DNA from: Pseudomonas sp. RIT-PI-AD
Lineage (GTDB): Bacteria > Pseudomonadota > Gammaproteobacteria > Pseudomonadales > Pseudomonadaceae
Assembly: GCF_025642785.1 (NCBI RefSeq)
Contig: NZ_JANZKU010000005.1
Span: 1-64,000 of the forward strand
DNA: 64,000 nucleotides
Direction: 5' to 3'
Shown here: piece by piece, positions 56,375 to 64,000 of the stretch
Layout: each line of letters begins with the position of its first letter
How positions within the stretch are numbered: the stretch's first letter is position 1
Notes under the pieces: model-generated
Told to the model about the DNA's origin: nothing
The model's database searches: none
The model's input: only the letters and a program-made list of their open reading frames with translations
Translations under genes and position numbers: made by a program

Positions 56375-57457
56375 ATGAGTGAGCCCGTCATGTGGCGCAC
56401 CCCGTCCGATGTGCATGAGCAGCTTCCGTCCCTCGCGACGTTCCGCTTCCACCTTCCGCTGGCCAGGGTCCTGCCGCTGGTGGCGGCGCTTTCCGTCCTG
56501 ACCCTCTTCGCCACTCCGCTGTCCCTGCACGCGGCCGATGCCACCCCGTACGCCATCGAGTCGCCGCGCGCGGCCCAGGGGCTGCTGATCGACATCGCGC
56601 ACGCCGGTGCCCGGCTGGTGGCGGTGGGCGAGCGGGGCCACATTCTCTATTCCGACGACGACGGCCGGACCTGGCAGCAGGCCAAGGTCCCGACGCGGCA
56701 GATGCTCACCGCGGTGTATTTCGTCGACGACAAGCATGGCTGGGCGGTCGGTCACGACGCGCAGATCCTCGCCAGCGACGACGCCGGCGCCACCTGGAGG
56801 TTGCAGTTCGAGGACCTCAAGCGCGAGGCGCCCTTGCTGGACGTCTGGTTCCAGGACACCCGGGTGGGCTACGCGGTGGGTGCCTACGGCGCGCTGCTGG
56901 AAACCACCGATGGCGGCCAGCACTGGGAAGACGCCAGCGACCGCCTGGACAACGAAGACCAGTACCACCTCAACGGCATCGCCGCGGTGAAGGATGCCGG
57001 GCTGTTCATCGTCGGCGAGATGGGCAGCATGTTCCGCTCCGCCGATGGCGGCGCGACCTGGGAAAAGATCGAGGGGCCTTACCCGGGCTCGCTGTTCGGC
57101 GTCACCGCCACCGCCACCCCTGGGACCCTGCTGGCCTACGGGCTGCGGGGCAACCTGTTCCGCTCCACCGACTTCGGCGCCGATTGGCAGCCGGTGAAGC
57201 TGAAGACCGCCTCGGGCGGGACCCTCGAGTTCGGCCTGGCCGGCGGCGCCTTGCTGGCCGACGGCACTCTGGTGATCGTCGGCCACGGCGGCAGCGTGCT
57301 GCAGAGCCACGACGACGGGGCCAGCTTCAGCGTGGTCAACCGGCCCGACCGGCAATCGCTGTCGGCGGTCGCCGCCGATGCCAAGGGCAATCTGATTCTG
57401 GTGGGACAGGGCGGCGTTCGCGTCGCCTCGCCGACCGGCACCGAGCAACAACAATAA
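56375..57457 (+). CDS. Ycf48-like (BNR repeat) exported beta-propeller
   Basis: A 360-aa protein with an N-terminal membrane/signal segment (about 30-53) and a seven-bladed propeller of the Ycf48/Hcf136 type. Repeated SxDGGxTW-like loops are visible: SDDDGRTWQQ, SDDAGATWRL, TTDGGQHWED, SADGGATWEK, STDFGADWQP and SHDDGASFSV. Ycf48 helps photosystem II assembly in cyanobacteria, but here a periplasmic scaffold or accessory role for the neighbouring exporter is likely. A strong ribosome-binding site (GGGGAAGG) precedes the ATG. The MMPL gene starts 18 bp downstream. Confidence 0.83.
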   Translation: MSEPVMWRTPSDVHEQLPSLATFRFHLPLARVLPLVAALSVLTLFATPLSLHAADATPYAIESPRAAQGLLIDIAHAGARLVAVGERGHILYSDDDGRTWQQAKVPTRQMLTAVYFVDDKHGWAVGHDAQILASDDAGATWRLQFEDLKREAPLLDVWFQDTRVGYAVGAYGALLETTDGGQHWEDASDRLDNEDQYHLNGIAAVKDAGLFIVGEMGSMFRSADGGATWEKIEGPYPGSLFGVTATATPGTLLAYGLRGNLFRSTDFGADWQPVKLKTASGGTLEFGLAGGALLADGTLVIVGHGGSVLQSHDDGASFSVVNRPDRQSLSAVAADAKGNLILVGQGGVRVASPTGTEQQQ

Positions 57458-57475
57458 CGCCGGGGCTTCCGAGAG

Positions 57476-59863
57476 ATGAGCATGAAAAGTAACCATCACC
57501 AGGACAAGGCGACCCTGCTCGAACGCCTGATCTTCAACAACCGCCCCGCGGTCATCGTCATCTGCCTGCTGGTCAGCCTGTTCCTGTTCTACCAAGCGTT
57601 GCAGGTGCGCCCCTCCACCAGCTTCGAGAAAATGATCCCGCTGCATCATCCCTACATCGAAAAGATGATGGAGCACCGCAACGACCTGGCCAACCTGGGC
57701 AACACCGTGCGGATTTCGGTGGAGGCCCTGGACGGCGACATCTTCGACAAGACCTACATGGAGACCCTGCGGCAGATCAACGACGAGGTGTTCTACATCC
57801 CCGGCGTCGACCGCTCCGGGCTGAAGTCCCTGTGGAGCCCCAGCGTGCGCTGGACCGAGGTCACCGAGGAAGGCTTCGCCGGCGGCGAGGTGATCCCGCA
57901 GACCTACGACGGTTCGCCCGCCAGCCTCGACGCGCTGCGCGACAACGTGCTCAAGTCCGGGCAGATCGGTCGCCTGGTGGCCAACGACTTCAAGTCCAGC
58001 ATCGTCGACATCCCCTTGCTCGAGTCCTATCCGGACCCGGCCGACCAGGGGCGGCAGATCAAGCTGGACTACCGGCAGTTCTCCCACGAGCTGGAGCAGA
58101 AGATCCGCGACAAGTACCAGGTGGAAAACCCGCGGATCAAGGTGCACATCGTCGGCTTCGCGAAGAAGGTCGGCGACCTCATCGACGGCCTGATCATGGT
58201 GGTGGCCTTCTTCGGCATCGCCTTCCTGATCACCCTGGTGCTGCTCTACTGGTTCACCTGGTGCATCCGCAGCACCATCGCCGTGCTGTCCACCACGCTG
58301 ATCGCGGTGGTCTGGCAGCTCGGCCTGATGCACGCCGTGGGGTTCGGCCTGGACCCTTACTCGATGCTGGTGCCCTTCCTGATCTTCGCCATCGGCATTT
58401 CCCACGGGGTGCAGAAGATCAACGGCATCGCCTTGCAGTCCAGCGACGCCGACAACGCCCTGACCGCCGCGCGACGGACCTTCCGCCAATTGTTCCTGCC
58501 GGGAATGATCGCGATTCTCGCCGATGCGGTGGGCTTCATCACCTTGCTGATCATCGACATCGGGGTGATCCGCGAGCTGGCCATCGGCGCTTCCATCGGC
58601 GTGGCGGTGATCGTCTTCACCAACCTGATCCTGCTGCCGGTGGCGATCTCCTACGTCGGCATCAGCAAGAAGGCGGTGGAGCGCAGCAAACGCGACGCGG
58701 TCAGCGAACACCCGTTCTGGCGCCTGCTGTCCAATTTCGCTCACCCCGCGGTGGCGCCGGTTTCGGTGATCCTCGCGCTGGCGGTCGGCCTCGGCGGCTT
58801 CTGGTACCAGAAGCAGAACCTACAAGTGGGCGACCTCGACCAGGGCGCGCCCGAGCTGCGCCCGGAATCGCGCTACAACCTCGACAACAACTTCATCATC
58901 CGCAACTACTCGACCAGCTCCGACGTGCTGGTGGTGATGGTCAAGACCGCCCGGGAAGGCTGCTCCACCTACGCGGCCATGGAGCCCATCGACCAACTGA
59001 TGTGGAAAATGAACAACACCGAGGGCGTGCAGTCGGCGATTTCCCTGGTGACGGTCTCCAAGCAACTGATCAAGGGCATGAACGAGGGCAACCTCAAGTG
59101 GGAGAGCCTGTCGCGTAACCAAGACGTGCTGAACAACTCCATCAGCCGCGCCGACGGCCTGTACAACGCCGACTGCTCCCTGGCGCCGGTGCTGGTGTTC
59201 CTCGAGGACCACAAGGCGGCGACCCTGAAGCGTGCGGTGCATGCCGTCGAGGAATTCGCTCAGGCGAATAACAAGGAGGGGCTGGAGTTCCTCCTGGCCG
59301 CCGGCAACGCCGGGATCGAGGCCGCCACCAACGAGGTGATCGCCAAGTCCGAGCTGACCATCCTGATCCTGGTCTACCTCTGCGTGGCGACCATGTGCAT
59401 GATCACTTTCCGCTCCCTGGCGGCGACCCTGTGCATCATCCTGCCGCTGATCCTCACTTCGGTGCTGGGCAACGCGCTGATGGCGTCCCTGGGCATCGGC
59501 GTCAAGGTCGCGACCTTGCCGGTGATCGCCCTCGGCGTGGGGATCGGCGTGGACTACGGCATCTACATCTACAGCCGCCTGGAAAGCTTCCTGCGCGCCG
59601 GCCTGACCTTGCAGGAGGCCTACTACGAAACCCTGAAATCCACCGGCAAGGCCGTGCTGTTCACCGGGCTTTGCCTGGCCATCGGCGTCGCCACCTGGAT
59701 TTTCTCGGCGATCAAGTTTCAGGCCGACATGGGTCTGATGCTGACCTTCATGCTGTTGTGGAACATGTTCGGCGCGCTCTGGCTGTTGCCGGCGCTGGCG
59801 CGGTTCCTGATCAAGCCGGAGAAGCTGGTCGGCAAGCAGGGCGGTTCGCTGCTGGCCCATTGA
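57476..59863 (+). CDS. MMPL/RND-family transporter
   Basis: A 795-aa inner-membrane exporter of the MMPL (RND-like) superfamily. TM1 is at about 22-42, then a periplasmic loop of about 200 residues, then a five- to six-helix block (about 235-400) with sterol-sensing-like character. The pattern repeats with a second loop and helices from about 620. The Asp/Tyr-bearing segment GVGIGVDYGIYIYSR in the second half is the family's proton-relay region. Such transporters export lipids or hydrophobic compounds. Paired with the Ycf48-like protein, as in P. aeruginosa PA3080-PA3079 (from memory). No outer-membrane partner is adjacent. Confidence 0.88.
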   Translation: MSMKSNHHQDKATLLERLIFNNRPAVIVICLLVSLFLFYQALQVRPSTSFEKMIPLHHPYIEKMMEHRNDLANLGNTVRISVEALDGDIFDKTYMETLRQINDEVFYIPGVDRSGLKSLWSPSVRWTEVTEEGFAGGEVIPQTYDGSPASLDALRDNVLKSGQIGRLVANDFKSSIVDIPLLESYPDPADQGRQIKLDYRQFSHELEQKIRDKYQVENPRIKVHIVGFAKKVGDLIDGLIMVVAFFGIAFLITLVLLYWFTWCIRSTIAVLSTTLIAVVWQLGLMHAVGFGLDPYSMLVPFLIFAIGISHGVQKINGIALQSSDADNALTAARRTFRQLFLPGMIAILADAVGFITLLIIDIGVIRELAIGASIGVAVIVFTNLILLPVAISYVGISKKAVERSKRDAVSEHPFWRLLSNFAHPAVAPVSVILALAVGLGGFWYQKQNLQVGDLDQGAPELRPESRYNLDNNFIIRNYSTSSDVLVVMVKTAREGCSTYAAMEPIDQLMWKMNNTEGVQSAISLVTVSKQLIKGMNEGNLKWESLSRNQDVLNNSISRADGLYNADCSLAPVLVFLEDHKAATLKRAVHAVEEFAQANNKEGLEFLLAAGNAGIEAATNEVIAKSELTILILVYLCVATMCMITFRSLAATLCIILPLILTSVLGNALMASLGIGVKVATLPVIALGVGIGVDYGIYIYSRLESFLRAGLTLQEAYYETLKSTGKAVLFTGLCLAIGVATWIFSAIKFQADMGLMLTFMLLWNMFGALWLLPALARFLIKPEKLVGKQGGSLLAH

Positions 59864-59870
59864 GGCGGGC

Positions 59871-59897
59871 GCCGGGCCTTCCGCGAGAAGGCCCGGC
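59871..59897 (+). repeat. Hairpin after the MMPL gene
   Basis: GCCGGGCCTT, 7-nt loop, AAGGCCCGGC. A perfect 10-bp stem without a T-tract; it may protect the mRNA end or assist the stronger terminator that follows. Confidence 0.5.
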
Positions 59898-59908
59898 TCG
59901 ATACGACG

Positions 59909-59932
59909 AAACCGCGCGACGCGCGGTTTTTT
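59909..59932. terminator. Bidirectional terminator between the MMPL and bat operons
   Basis: AAACCGCGC, loop GAC, GCGCGGTTT, then TTT on the plus strand; the A-run on the left gives T's for the minus strand. It lies between convergent operons. Confidence 0.85.
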
Positions 59933-60004
59933 CATGGGCGGAAAAAGGGTGTCGCCACCGGCTGCCGCATCCGCTGGGCGGACGCCGCCGGCTGGGTATG
60001 CCGC

Positions 60005-61648
60005 TCAGCGCGGATACAGCGGTGGCAACGGGTTGGGCTCCTGGCCCGCGCCGTCCGGGGTTTCCGCGGCGGGCAGGGCACGGATCGCCTTCAACAGCTC
60101 CTCGCCCTGCCAGTGCTGGCCGCTTTCGCTGTACAGCGCGCCATTCAGGCTGTCGAGCGCCTCGGACAGCGGGGCGAAGCGCGCGGCCATGGCGGCGAGG
60201 GTCTCCGGTTGCTGCCGCGCCCAGGCATCCAGGGCCTGGCGGCTGGCCTGGGGGTCGTTGGCCTGGCAGGCGCGACGCAGGTCGTCGAGCAGGGTGCGCG
60301 GGCTGGGGCCGCTCTGCACGGTCGGCAGGATCGCCGGCTGGCGCCGCGCGTGCCACCAGAGGCCGAAGCCGAGCAGGGTGGTGCAGAGCAGTGCCGCGCA
60401 GGCCAGTTGCCAGGGCCAGAGCTTCGCCCCGGCGAGGTTTTCCACCTGCGTCGGCGGGCTGCTCACCGGCGCTTCCACCTCCAGGTTGGGGTTGCCGGCG
60501 ACCGTCAGGCGGCGTGCCGGCAGGGTCGCGTGTTCCAGGCGGTCCTCGCGGGTGTTCCACCAGACCAAGTCCAGGGCGGGCACCTCGACCGCGCCTGCCT
60601 GGGTCGGTACCAACGCCTCACGCTCTTCGCGGCTCCCGGTCACGCCGCGTTCGTCGCTGCGGTTGGCCAACTGCGGTTGGTCCGGGTAGCGGCGCAGGCC
60701 GGCCACCTCGGTGGCCGGCAACGGCGGCAACTGGGCGCTGGACAGCCCTTCCACCTCCAGGCGCAGGCTGCGGGTCAGCGAGTCGCCCACCTTGGCCTGG
60801 TCCGGCTCGGGGTTCCAGGTCTCGCCGAGCGTCAGCGAGCGCGCCGGCAGCCAGGGCGCATCGGTCGGGTACTCGGCCGGCTTGGCTTTCACCGTCAGCG
60901 GGATATCCGGCGATTTGACCCGGGTCAGTTTGCCCGGGCGCGAGCCGAAGGGTCGGTAGGGGTTCTGCGTGTTGCGCTCCACCAGCGTCGCGCTGAAGGT
61001 CTGCCCGGGGATGCTCAGCTCGCCGCTGCGTTGCGGGAAGATCGCGTAGCGCAGTTCGATCACCCCGTGGCGTACGCCGTTGATGTCCTTTTCGTAGGTG
61101 CGCGGGTCGCCGAGCGCCTCGACGCGCGCGTCGGCCATCTGCAAGGGGGTGAGGGCACTGTCGTCGTACAGCGACACCGAATGGTAGATGCGCAGGGTCA
61201 GCACCACCTGGGCCTGCACGTAGGTGGTTTCCTGGTCCAGGCTGGCATCGATGAACACCGGTGCCAGCTGCTGCGTGCCGGCGCTGGCGTCGGTGGGCAG
61301 CACCCGCAGGGTGATGGGTTGGCTTTCGGCGTCGCCCAACTGCACCGGCGGCACCACCACGTAGCCGGTCTGCTTCGGTTGCAGGGTGACCATCCACTGG
61401 GTGGAGGCATGGGCCGCGCCGTCCAGGGTGGTGAGGCGGTTCACCTGGCGGGTGCCGAGCACCTCGAACAGCGTCTCGAGGGGCTTCAGGTCGGGTTTGC
61501 CGAAGACCGTCACGTCGTCCGATTCCAGGGTCAGCTCGACCGTTTCGCCTTCGCTCAGACGGGTCCGGTCGACGCTGGCGGTGAGTCCGGCGGCACCGGC
61601 TCGGGCGGCCAGCAGGGCGAGCAGCAGGGTGCAGAGCAGACGCATCAT
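60005..61648 (-). CDS. BatD-like oxygen tolerance protein
   Basis: A 547-aa envelope protein. A signal peptide (about 1-18) is followed by a large periplasmic beta-rich BatD domain (LTASVDRTRLSEGETVELTLESDD at its start), a membrane helix near residues 413-432 (LWPWQLACAALLCTTLLGFGLWW) and a helical cytoplasmic tail with paired Leu and Trp. Bat proteins accompany MoxR ATPases and von Willebrand A proteins and help with stress or metal-centre assembly; the exact role is unsettled. The start overlaps the BatB/C gene by ATGA. It is the last gene of the operon. Confidence 0.85.
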   Translation of the reverse strand: MMRLLCTLLLALLAARAGAAGLTASVDRTRLSEGETVELTLESDDVTVFGKPDLKPLETLFEVLGTRQVNRLTTLDGAAHASTQWMVTLQPKQTGYVVVPPVQLGDAESQPITLRVLPTDASAGTQQLAPVFIDASLDQETTYVQAQVVLTLRIYHSVSLYDDSALTPLQMADARVEALGDPRTYEKDINGVRHGVIELRYAIFPQRSGELSIPGQTFSATLVERNTQNPYRPFGSRPGKLTRVKSPDIPLTVKAKPAEYPTDAPWLPARSLTLGETWNPEPDQAKVGDSLTRSLRLEVEGLSSAQLPPLPATEVAGLRRYPDQPQLANRSDERGVTGSREEREALVPTQAGAVEVPALDLVWWNTREDRLEHATLPARRLTVAGNPNLEVEAPVSSPPTQVENLAGAKLWPWQLACAALLCTTLLGFGLWWHARRQPAILPTVQSGPSPRTLLDDLRRACQANDPQASRQALDAWARQQPETLAAMAARFAPLSEALDSLNGALYSESGQHWQGEELLKAIRALPAAETPDGAGQEPNPLPPLYPR

Positions 61649-63558
61649 CGAGAATTTTCCTGGCGCAGTTGCTGTTCGTACCAGAACTTGCGGCGCAGCA
61701 GTTCGGCGGGGTCGTCGGGGATTTGCCGCAGCCACTGTTCGAGGGCCTGGCGGCGTTCGTCGTCGAAGGGTTCGCGGGGCGCCAACGCGTCGCCCTGGGC
61801 GACCTTGCCGTTCGCTTCGTGGCCGGAGCCAGTGGCGCTGGCGTCGCCGGCGGGCGCTCGTCCCGGTCCGGCTGCCGAAGCGGAGGGCTGGGGTTTGTCC
61901 GGGTTGACGCGCTCGGCGGAGGGCGGCGCGGCCTCGGCCCTGTGCTCGGACTCGGGCGAGGGCGAAGCCTTCGGCGGCTGGCTGGAGTCCCCCGGGTCGG
62001 GCGCGGTGCCGGCGGCGGGGGACGGCTCGGCGGTCTCCCGGTCCGAGCCTTGCCCTTGCCCTTGCCCTTGCCCTTGCCCTTGCCCTTGCCCTTGCCCTTG
62101 CCCTTGCCCTTGCCGCTGCGCGTCCTGGGCGGACTTGTCGGCCGGGTCGGTGTCCTGGCGGGCGCCGTCCTTTGCGCCCTGTTGCGCATCCTGCCGTTTC
62201 TTTTCCTCCAGCAACGCCTCCACCAGGGCCTTGTTGCGTTGCGCCGGTTGCAGGTCGGGCTGGCGCTCCAGGGCACTGTCGTAGGCGTCCACGGCGGCTT
62301 CCAATTGCCCGGCCTTGGCCAGGGCATTGCCGCGGTTGTAATGCGCCGTCGCGCTGTCTTCCCGGGCGAAGCGCTCGGCGGCGCCCGGGTAATCACCGGC
62401 CTGGTAGAGGGCCTGGCCCTGCCATTGCGGATCGCTGAAGCGCTGGGCGGCTTCCGCCGGACGGTTCGCTTCGAGCAGGCGCTGGCCTTGCTGATCCGGC
62501 CGCAGCCACAGGTCGGCGAGCTCGAAGGCCTGGCTCGGCTGCGGCAGGGCGAACAACAGGGGCAGGCAGAACAGCCAGCCACGGCGGCCGGCGCAGGCGG
62601 CGAGCAGCAGCAACGGCACCAGCAGCCAATGGCCCTGATCGGCCCAGCTTTGCAAGTGCAGCGTCTCGCGGACTTCGCGCAGCCCGCTGGCCCCTTCCAG
62701 CAAGCCGAGTGCGTGCAGGTCCTTGTCATCCAGGCGCGCGCTGCCGTAGCGGCCGCCGAGCTTGCCGACGAAGCGCTTGAGGCCCGGGGCATCCAGCTTC
62801 GGCAGGAGGATCACGCCCTGGTCGTCCTTGAGGAAGCCGCCGTTTTCCTGGGCCACGGGCGCGCCCTGGGCGGTGCCGATGCCGAGGATGCTCAGCCGCG
62901 CGCCGCGCGCGCCCAGCGCCGCGCGGATGCCGCGGCGCTCTTCGGCACTCAGGCGCGAGGTGATCAGCAGGATCCGGCCCTGCCCCTGGGCGCCCTGGTC
63001 GAGGAGCTCCAGCGCCTTGCCGACGGCCAGGTCGGCGCGGCGGCCGGCCACCGGCATGATCGAGGGCTTGAGCGATTCCAGCAGGTTGCGCGCGGTCATC
63101 AGGTCGTCGGACAGCGGCACCAGGGTATGGGCGCTGCCGGCGTAGACGACGATAGCGGTCTGCGCGTCGCGGCGTTCTTCCAGCAGGTCGAGCAGTTTGC
63201 GCCGCGCCTGTTCCAGGCGGGTCGGCGGCGCGTCGGTGGCGAGCATCGTCGGGGTCAGGTCGAGCAACACCACCAGCGGGTCGGCGCGCTTGCCGAGGCT
63301 CTGTTCGATGTGCTGCCAACTGGGCCCGAGCAGCGCCAGCAGCGCGAGCAGCCAGGCGCCGCCGAGGGCGATCCAGGGCAGGCGGCTGCCGCGCTGCCGC
63401 GAGCCCTTGAGCAGCCAGGGATGGAAGGCTTCGGGAAGCAACTGTTGCCAGCGCCCGCTGCGTCTTTCCCGGTGCCAGAGGCGCCACAGCAGCCAGCCCA
63501 GCAGGGGCAGCGCGAGCAGCCAGTAGGGTCGCAGCCAGTGTGGCCAGAGGGCGATCAT
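61645..63558 (-). CDS. BatB/BatC fusion: von Willebrand A domain plus TPR and Gly-Gln repeat
   Basis: A 637-aa membrane protein. Two N-terminal helices (about 8-27 and 60-80) precede a von Willebrand A domain (about 88-290) whose metal site is degenerate, DLTPTM in place of DxSxS. A further helix pair (about 305-345) is followed by TPR repeats (about 360-440: YQAGDYPGAAERFARED, YNRGNALAKAGQLEAAVDAYDSAL). Then comes a low-complexity tail with about eleven Gly-Gln pairs. The BatB and BatC functions are thus on one chain. It overlaps neighbours by ATGA on both sides. Confidence 0.87.
   Translation of the reverse strand: MIALWPHWLRPYWLLALPLLGWLLWRLWHRERRSGRWQQLLPEAFHPWLLKGSRQRGSRLPWIALGGAWLLALLALLGPSWQHIEQSLGKRADPLVVLLDLTPTMLATDAPPTRLEQARRKLLDLLEERRDAQTAIVVYAGSAHTLVPLSDDLMTARNLLESLKPSIMPVAGRRADLAVGKALELLDQGAQGQGRILLITSRLSAEERRGIRAALGARGARLSILGIGTAQGAPVAQENGGFLKDDQGVILLPKLDAPGLKRFVGKLGGRYGSARLDDKDLHALGLLEGASGLREVRETLHLQSWADQGHWLLVPLLLLAACAGRRGWLFCLPLLFALPQPSQAFELADLWLRPDQQGQRLLEANRPAEAAQRFSDPQWQGQALYQAGDYPGAAERFAREDSATAHYNRGNALAKAGQLEAAVDAYDSALERQPDLQPAQRNKALVEALLEEKKRQDAQQGAKDGARQDTDPADKSAQDAQRQGQGQGQGQGQGQGQGQGQGQGSDRETAEPSPAAGTAPDPGDSSQPPKASPSPESEHRAEAAPPSAERVNPDKPQPSASAAGPGRAPAGDASATGSGHEANGKVAQGDALAPREPFDDERRQALEQWLRQIPDDPAELLRRKFWYEQQLRQENSR
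62053..62112. repeat. Hexanucleotide tandem repeat inside the BatB/C gene
   Basis: Ten perfect copies of CCCTTG (CAAGGG on the coding strand), with an imperfect copy on the left, encoding Gly-Gln pairs. The 6-bp unit keeps the reading frame, so copy-number change would alter linker length, not switch the gene off. Confidence 0.95.
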
Positions 63559-64000
63559 TCGGCCCTCCGGCGCAACCGGGCGTGGGGCCAGAGCACCCGG
63601 ACGACGAACAGCAGGCTGAGCAGCAGGGCGCCGGCCAGCGGCCAGGGGTACAGCGCCTTGGCCGGGCGCGCCTGGGTCGGCGCCTGGGCCACCGGCTCCA
63701 GTTCGTCGAGGGCCGCCTCGATGCGCGCCAGCTCGCCGCCGTCGCGGGCCCGGAAATACTCGCCGCCGGTGCGCTCGGCGATGGCGCTCAGCGTCGCCTC
63801 GTCGAGGTCGAGCCCGGGGTTCATGGCGAACAGGCCAAGGGCGCCGGCCTGGTTGGGATCGGCGCCGATGCCGATGGTGTAGACCTTGACCTTTTCCTCG
63901 GCGGCCAGGCGCGCCGCGGTCAGGGGCTCCACCTCGCCACCGGTGTTGGCGCCGTCGGTGACCAGCACCAGCACCCGGCTCTCCGCCGGACGTTGGCGCA
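63555..64000 (-). CDS. BatA-like von Willebrand A protein (partial, runs off the edge)
   Basis: The C-terminal about 148 residues of a von Willebrand A protein; the gene continues past 64000. The visible part has the domain's second half (VLVLVTDGANTGG, VKVYTIGIGADP), then ERTGGEYFRARDGGELARIEAALDELE, a Pro-rich linker and a C-terminal membrane helix (YPWPLAGALLLSLLFVVRVLWP). The TDG of VTDGANTGG keeps the MIDAS Asp. The stop overlaps the BatB/C start (ATGA). It should be the upstream partner of the Bat complex. Confidence 0.85.
   Translation of the reverse strand, partial: RQRPAESRVLVLVTDGANTGGEVEPLTAARLAAEEKVKVYTIGIGADPNQAGALGLFAMNPGLDLDEATLSAIAERTGGEYFRARDGGELARIEAALDELEPVAQAPTQARPAKALYPWPLAGALLLSLLFVVRVLWPHARLRRRAE

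Noticed and set aside
62053-62112. Regular short repeat resembling a miniature CRISPR-like array
   Set aside because: It is an uninterrupted hexamer without spacers, in frame inside a gene and coding for Gly-Gln.

Overview
The window is 64 kb of GC-rich gammaproteobacterial chromosome, almost certainly from a Pseudomonas of the aeruginosa lineage. From memory of that genome, several blocks keep the P. aeruginosa gene order: the AraC regulator / nitrilase-like / fadH group, the run coiled-coil protein - PLP enzyme - cNMP/rhodanese - DUF1853 - nadK - phosphoesterase - rhomboid - DUF1315 - DUF2797 - pepN, the Ycf48-like/MMPL pair, and the Bat (von Willebrand A/TPR) operon at the right edge. I saw no rRNA, tRNA, insertion sequence, prophage or CRISPR array. 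The window reads as core and lightly variable chromosome rather than an island.

Layout. 0-6.4 kb: a spermidine-synthase-like protein, an exonuclease III, a hemolysin III/TrhA membrane protein, an SfnR-type sigma54 regulator, an anchored beta-propeller and a zinc alcohol dehydrogenase. 6.4-10.8 kb: a four-gene, fully overlapping MCE lipid-transport operon with a divergent TetR regulator. 11-17.3 kb: a valine-catabolism operon (mmsA, mmsB, 3-hydroxyisobutyryl-CoA hydrolase, acyl-CoA dehydrogenase) facing a LysR gene, with a second, decayed LysR gene upstream of mmsA. 17.4-21.4 kb: a soluble five-PAS hybrid histidine kinase and a universal stress protein. 21.5-27.2 kb: a LysR regulator and a tripartite MFS/HlyD/outer-membrane efflux operon, possibly led by a 14-codon leader peptide. 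27.3-31.8 kb: a short-chain dehydrogenase, a GAF histidine kinase, and a nitronate monooxygenase with a divergent LysR.

31.8-36.7 kb: a small membrane protein, the membrane PQQ glucose dehydrogenase gcd and the cystine importer tcyP. 36.8-39.5 kb: a decayed pirin gene, a copper nitrite reductase (nirK) behind an ANR/DNR-type box, and a PL7 alginate lyase. 39.7-44.7 kb: a HIT protein, an AraC regulator, a nitrilase-fold protein that has lost its catalytic cysteine, and 2,4-dienoyl-CoA reductase fadH, whose promoter carries a 21-bp-spaced direct repeat typical of AraC operators. 44.9-56 kb: the conserved nadK-pepN neighbourhood. 56.4-59.9 kb: a Ycf48-like propeller with an MMPL/RND exporter. 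60-64 kb: batD, a batB/batC fusion and the end of a batA-like gene, which runs off the right edge.

I found no wholly new multi-gene system. The most useful observations are regulatory (fadH, nirK, the sfnR-like gene, tcyP, the efflux leader peptide) or concern decay and loss of function (pirin and LysR pseudogenes, the nitrilase-like pseudoenzyme), plus several conserved but uncharacterised proteins (DUF2797, DUF1853, the coiled-coil/Cys-rich protein, the efflux-linked 135-aa protein).
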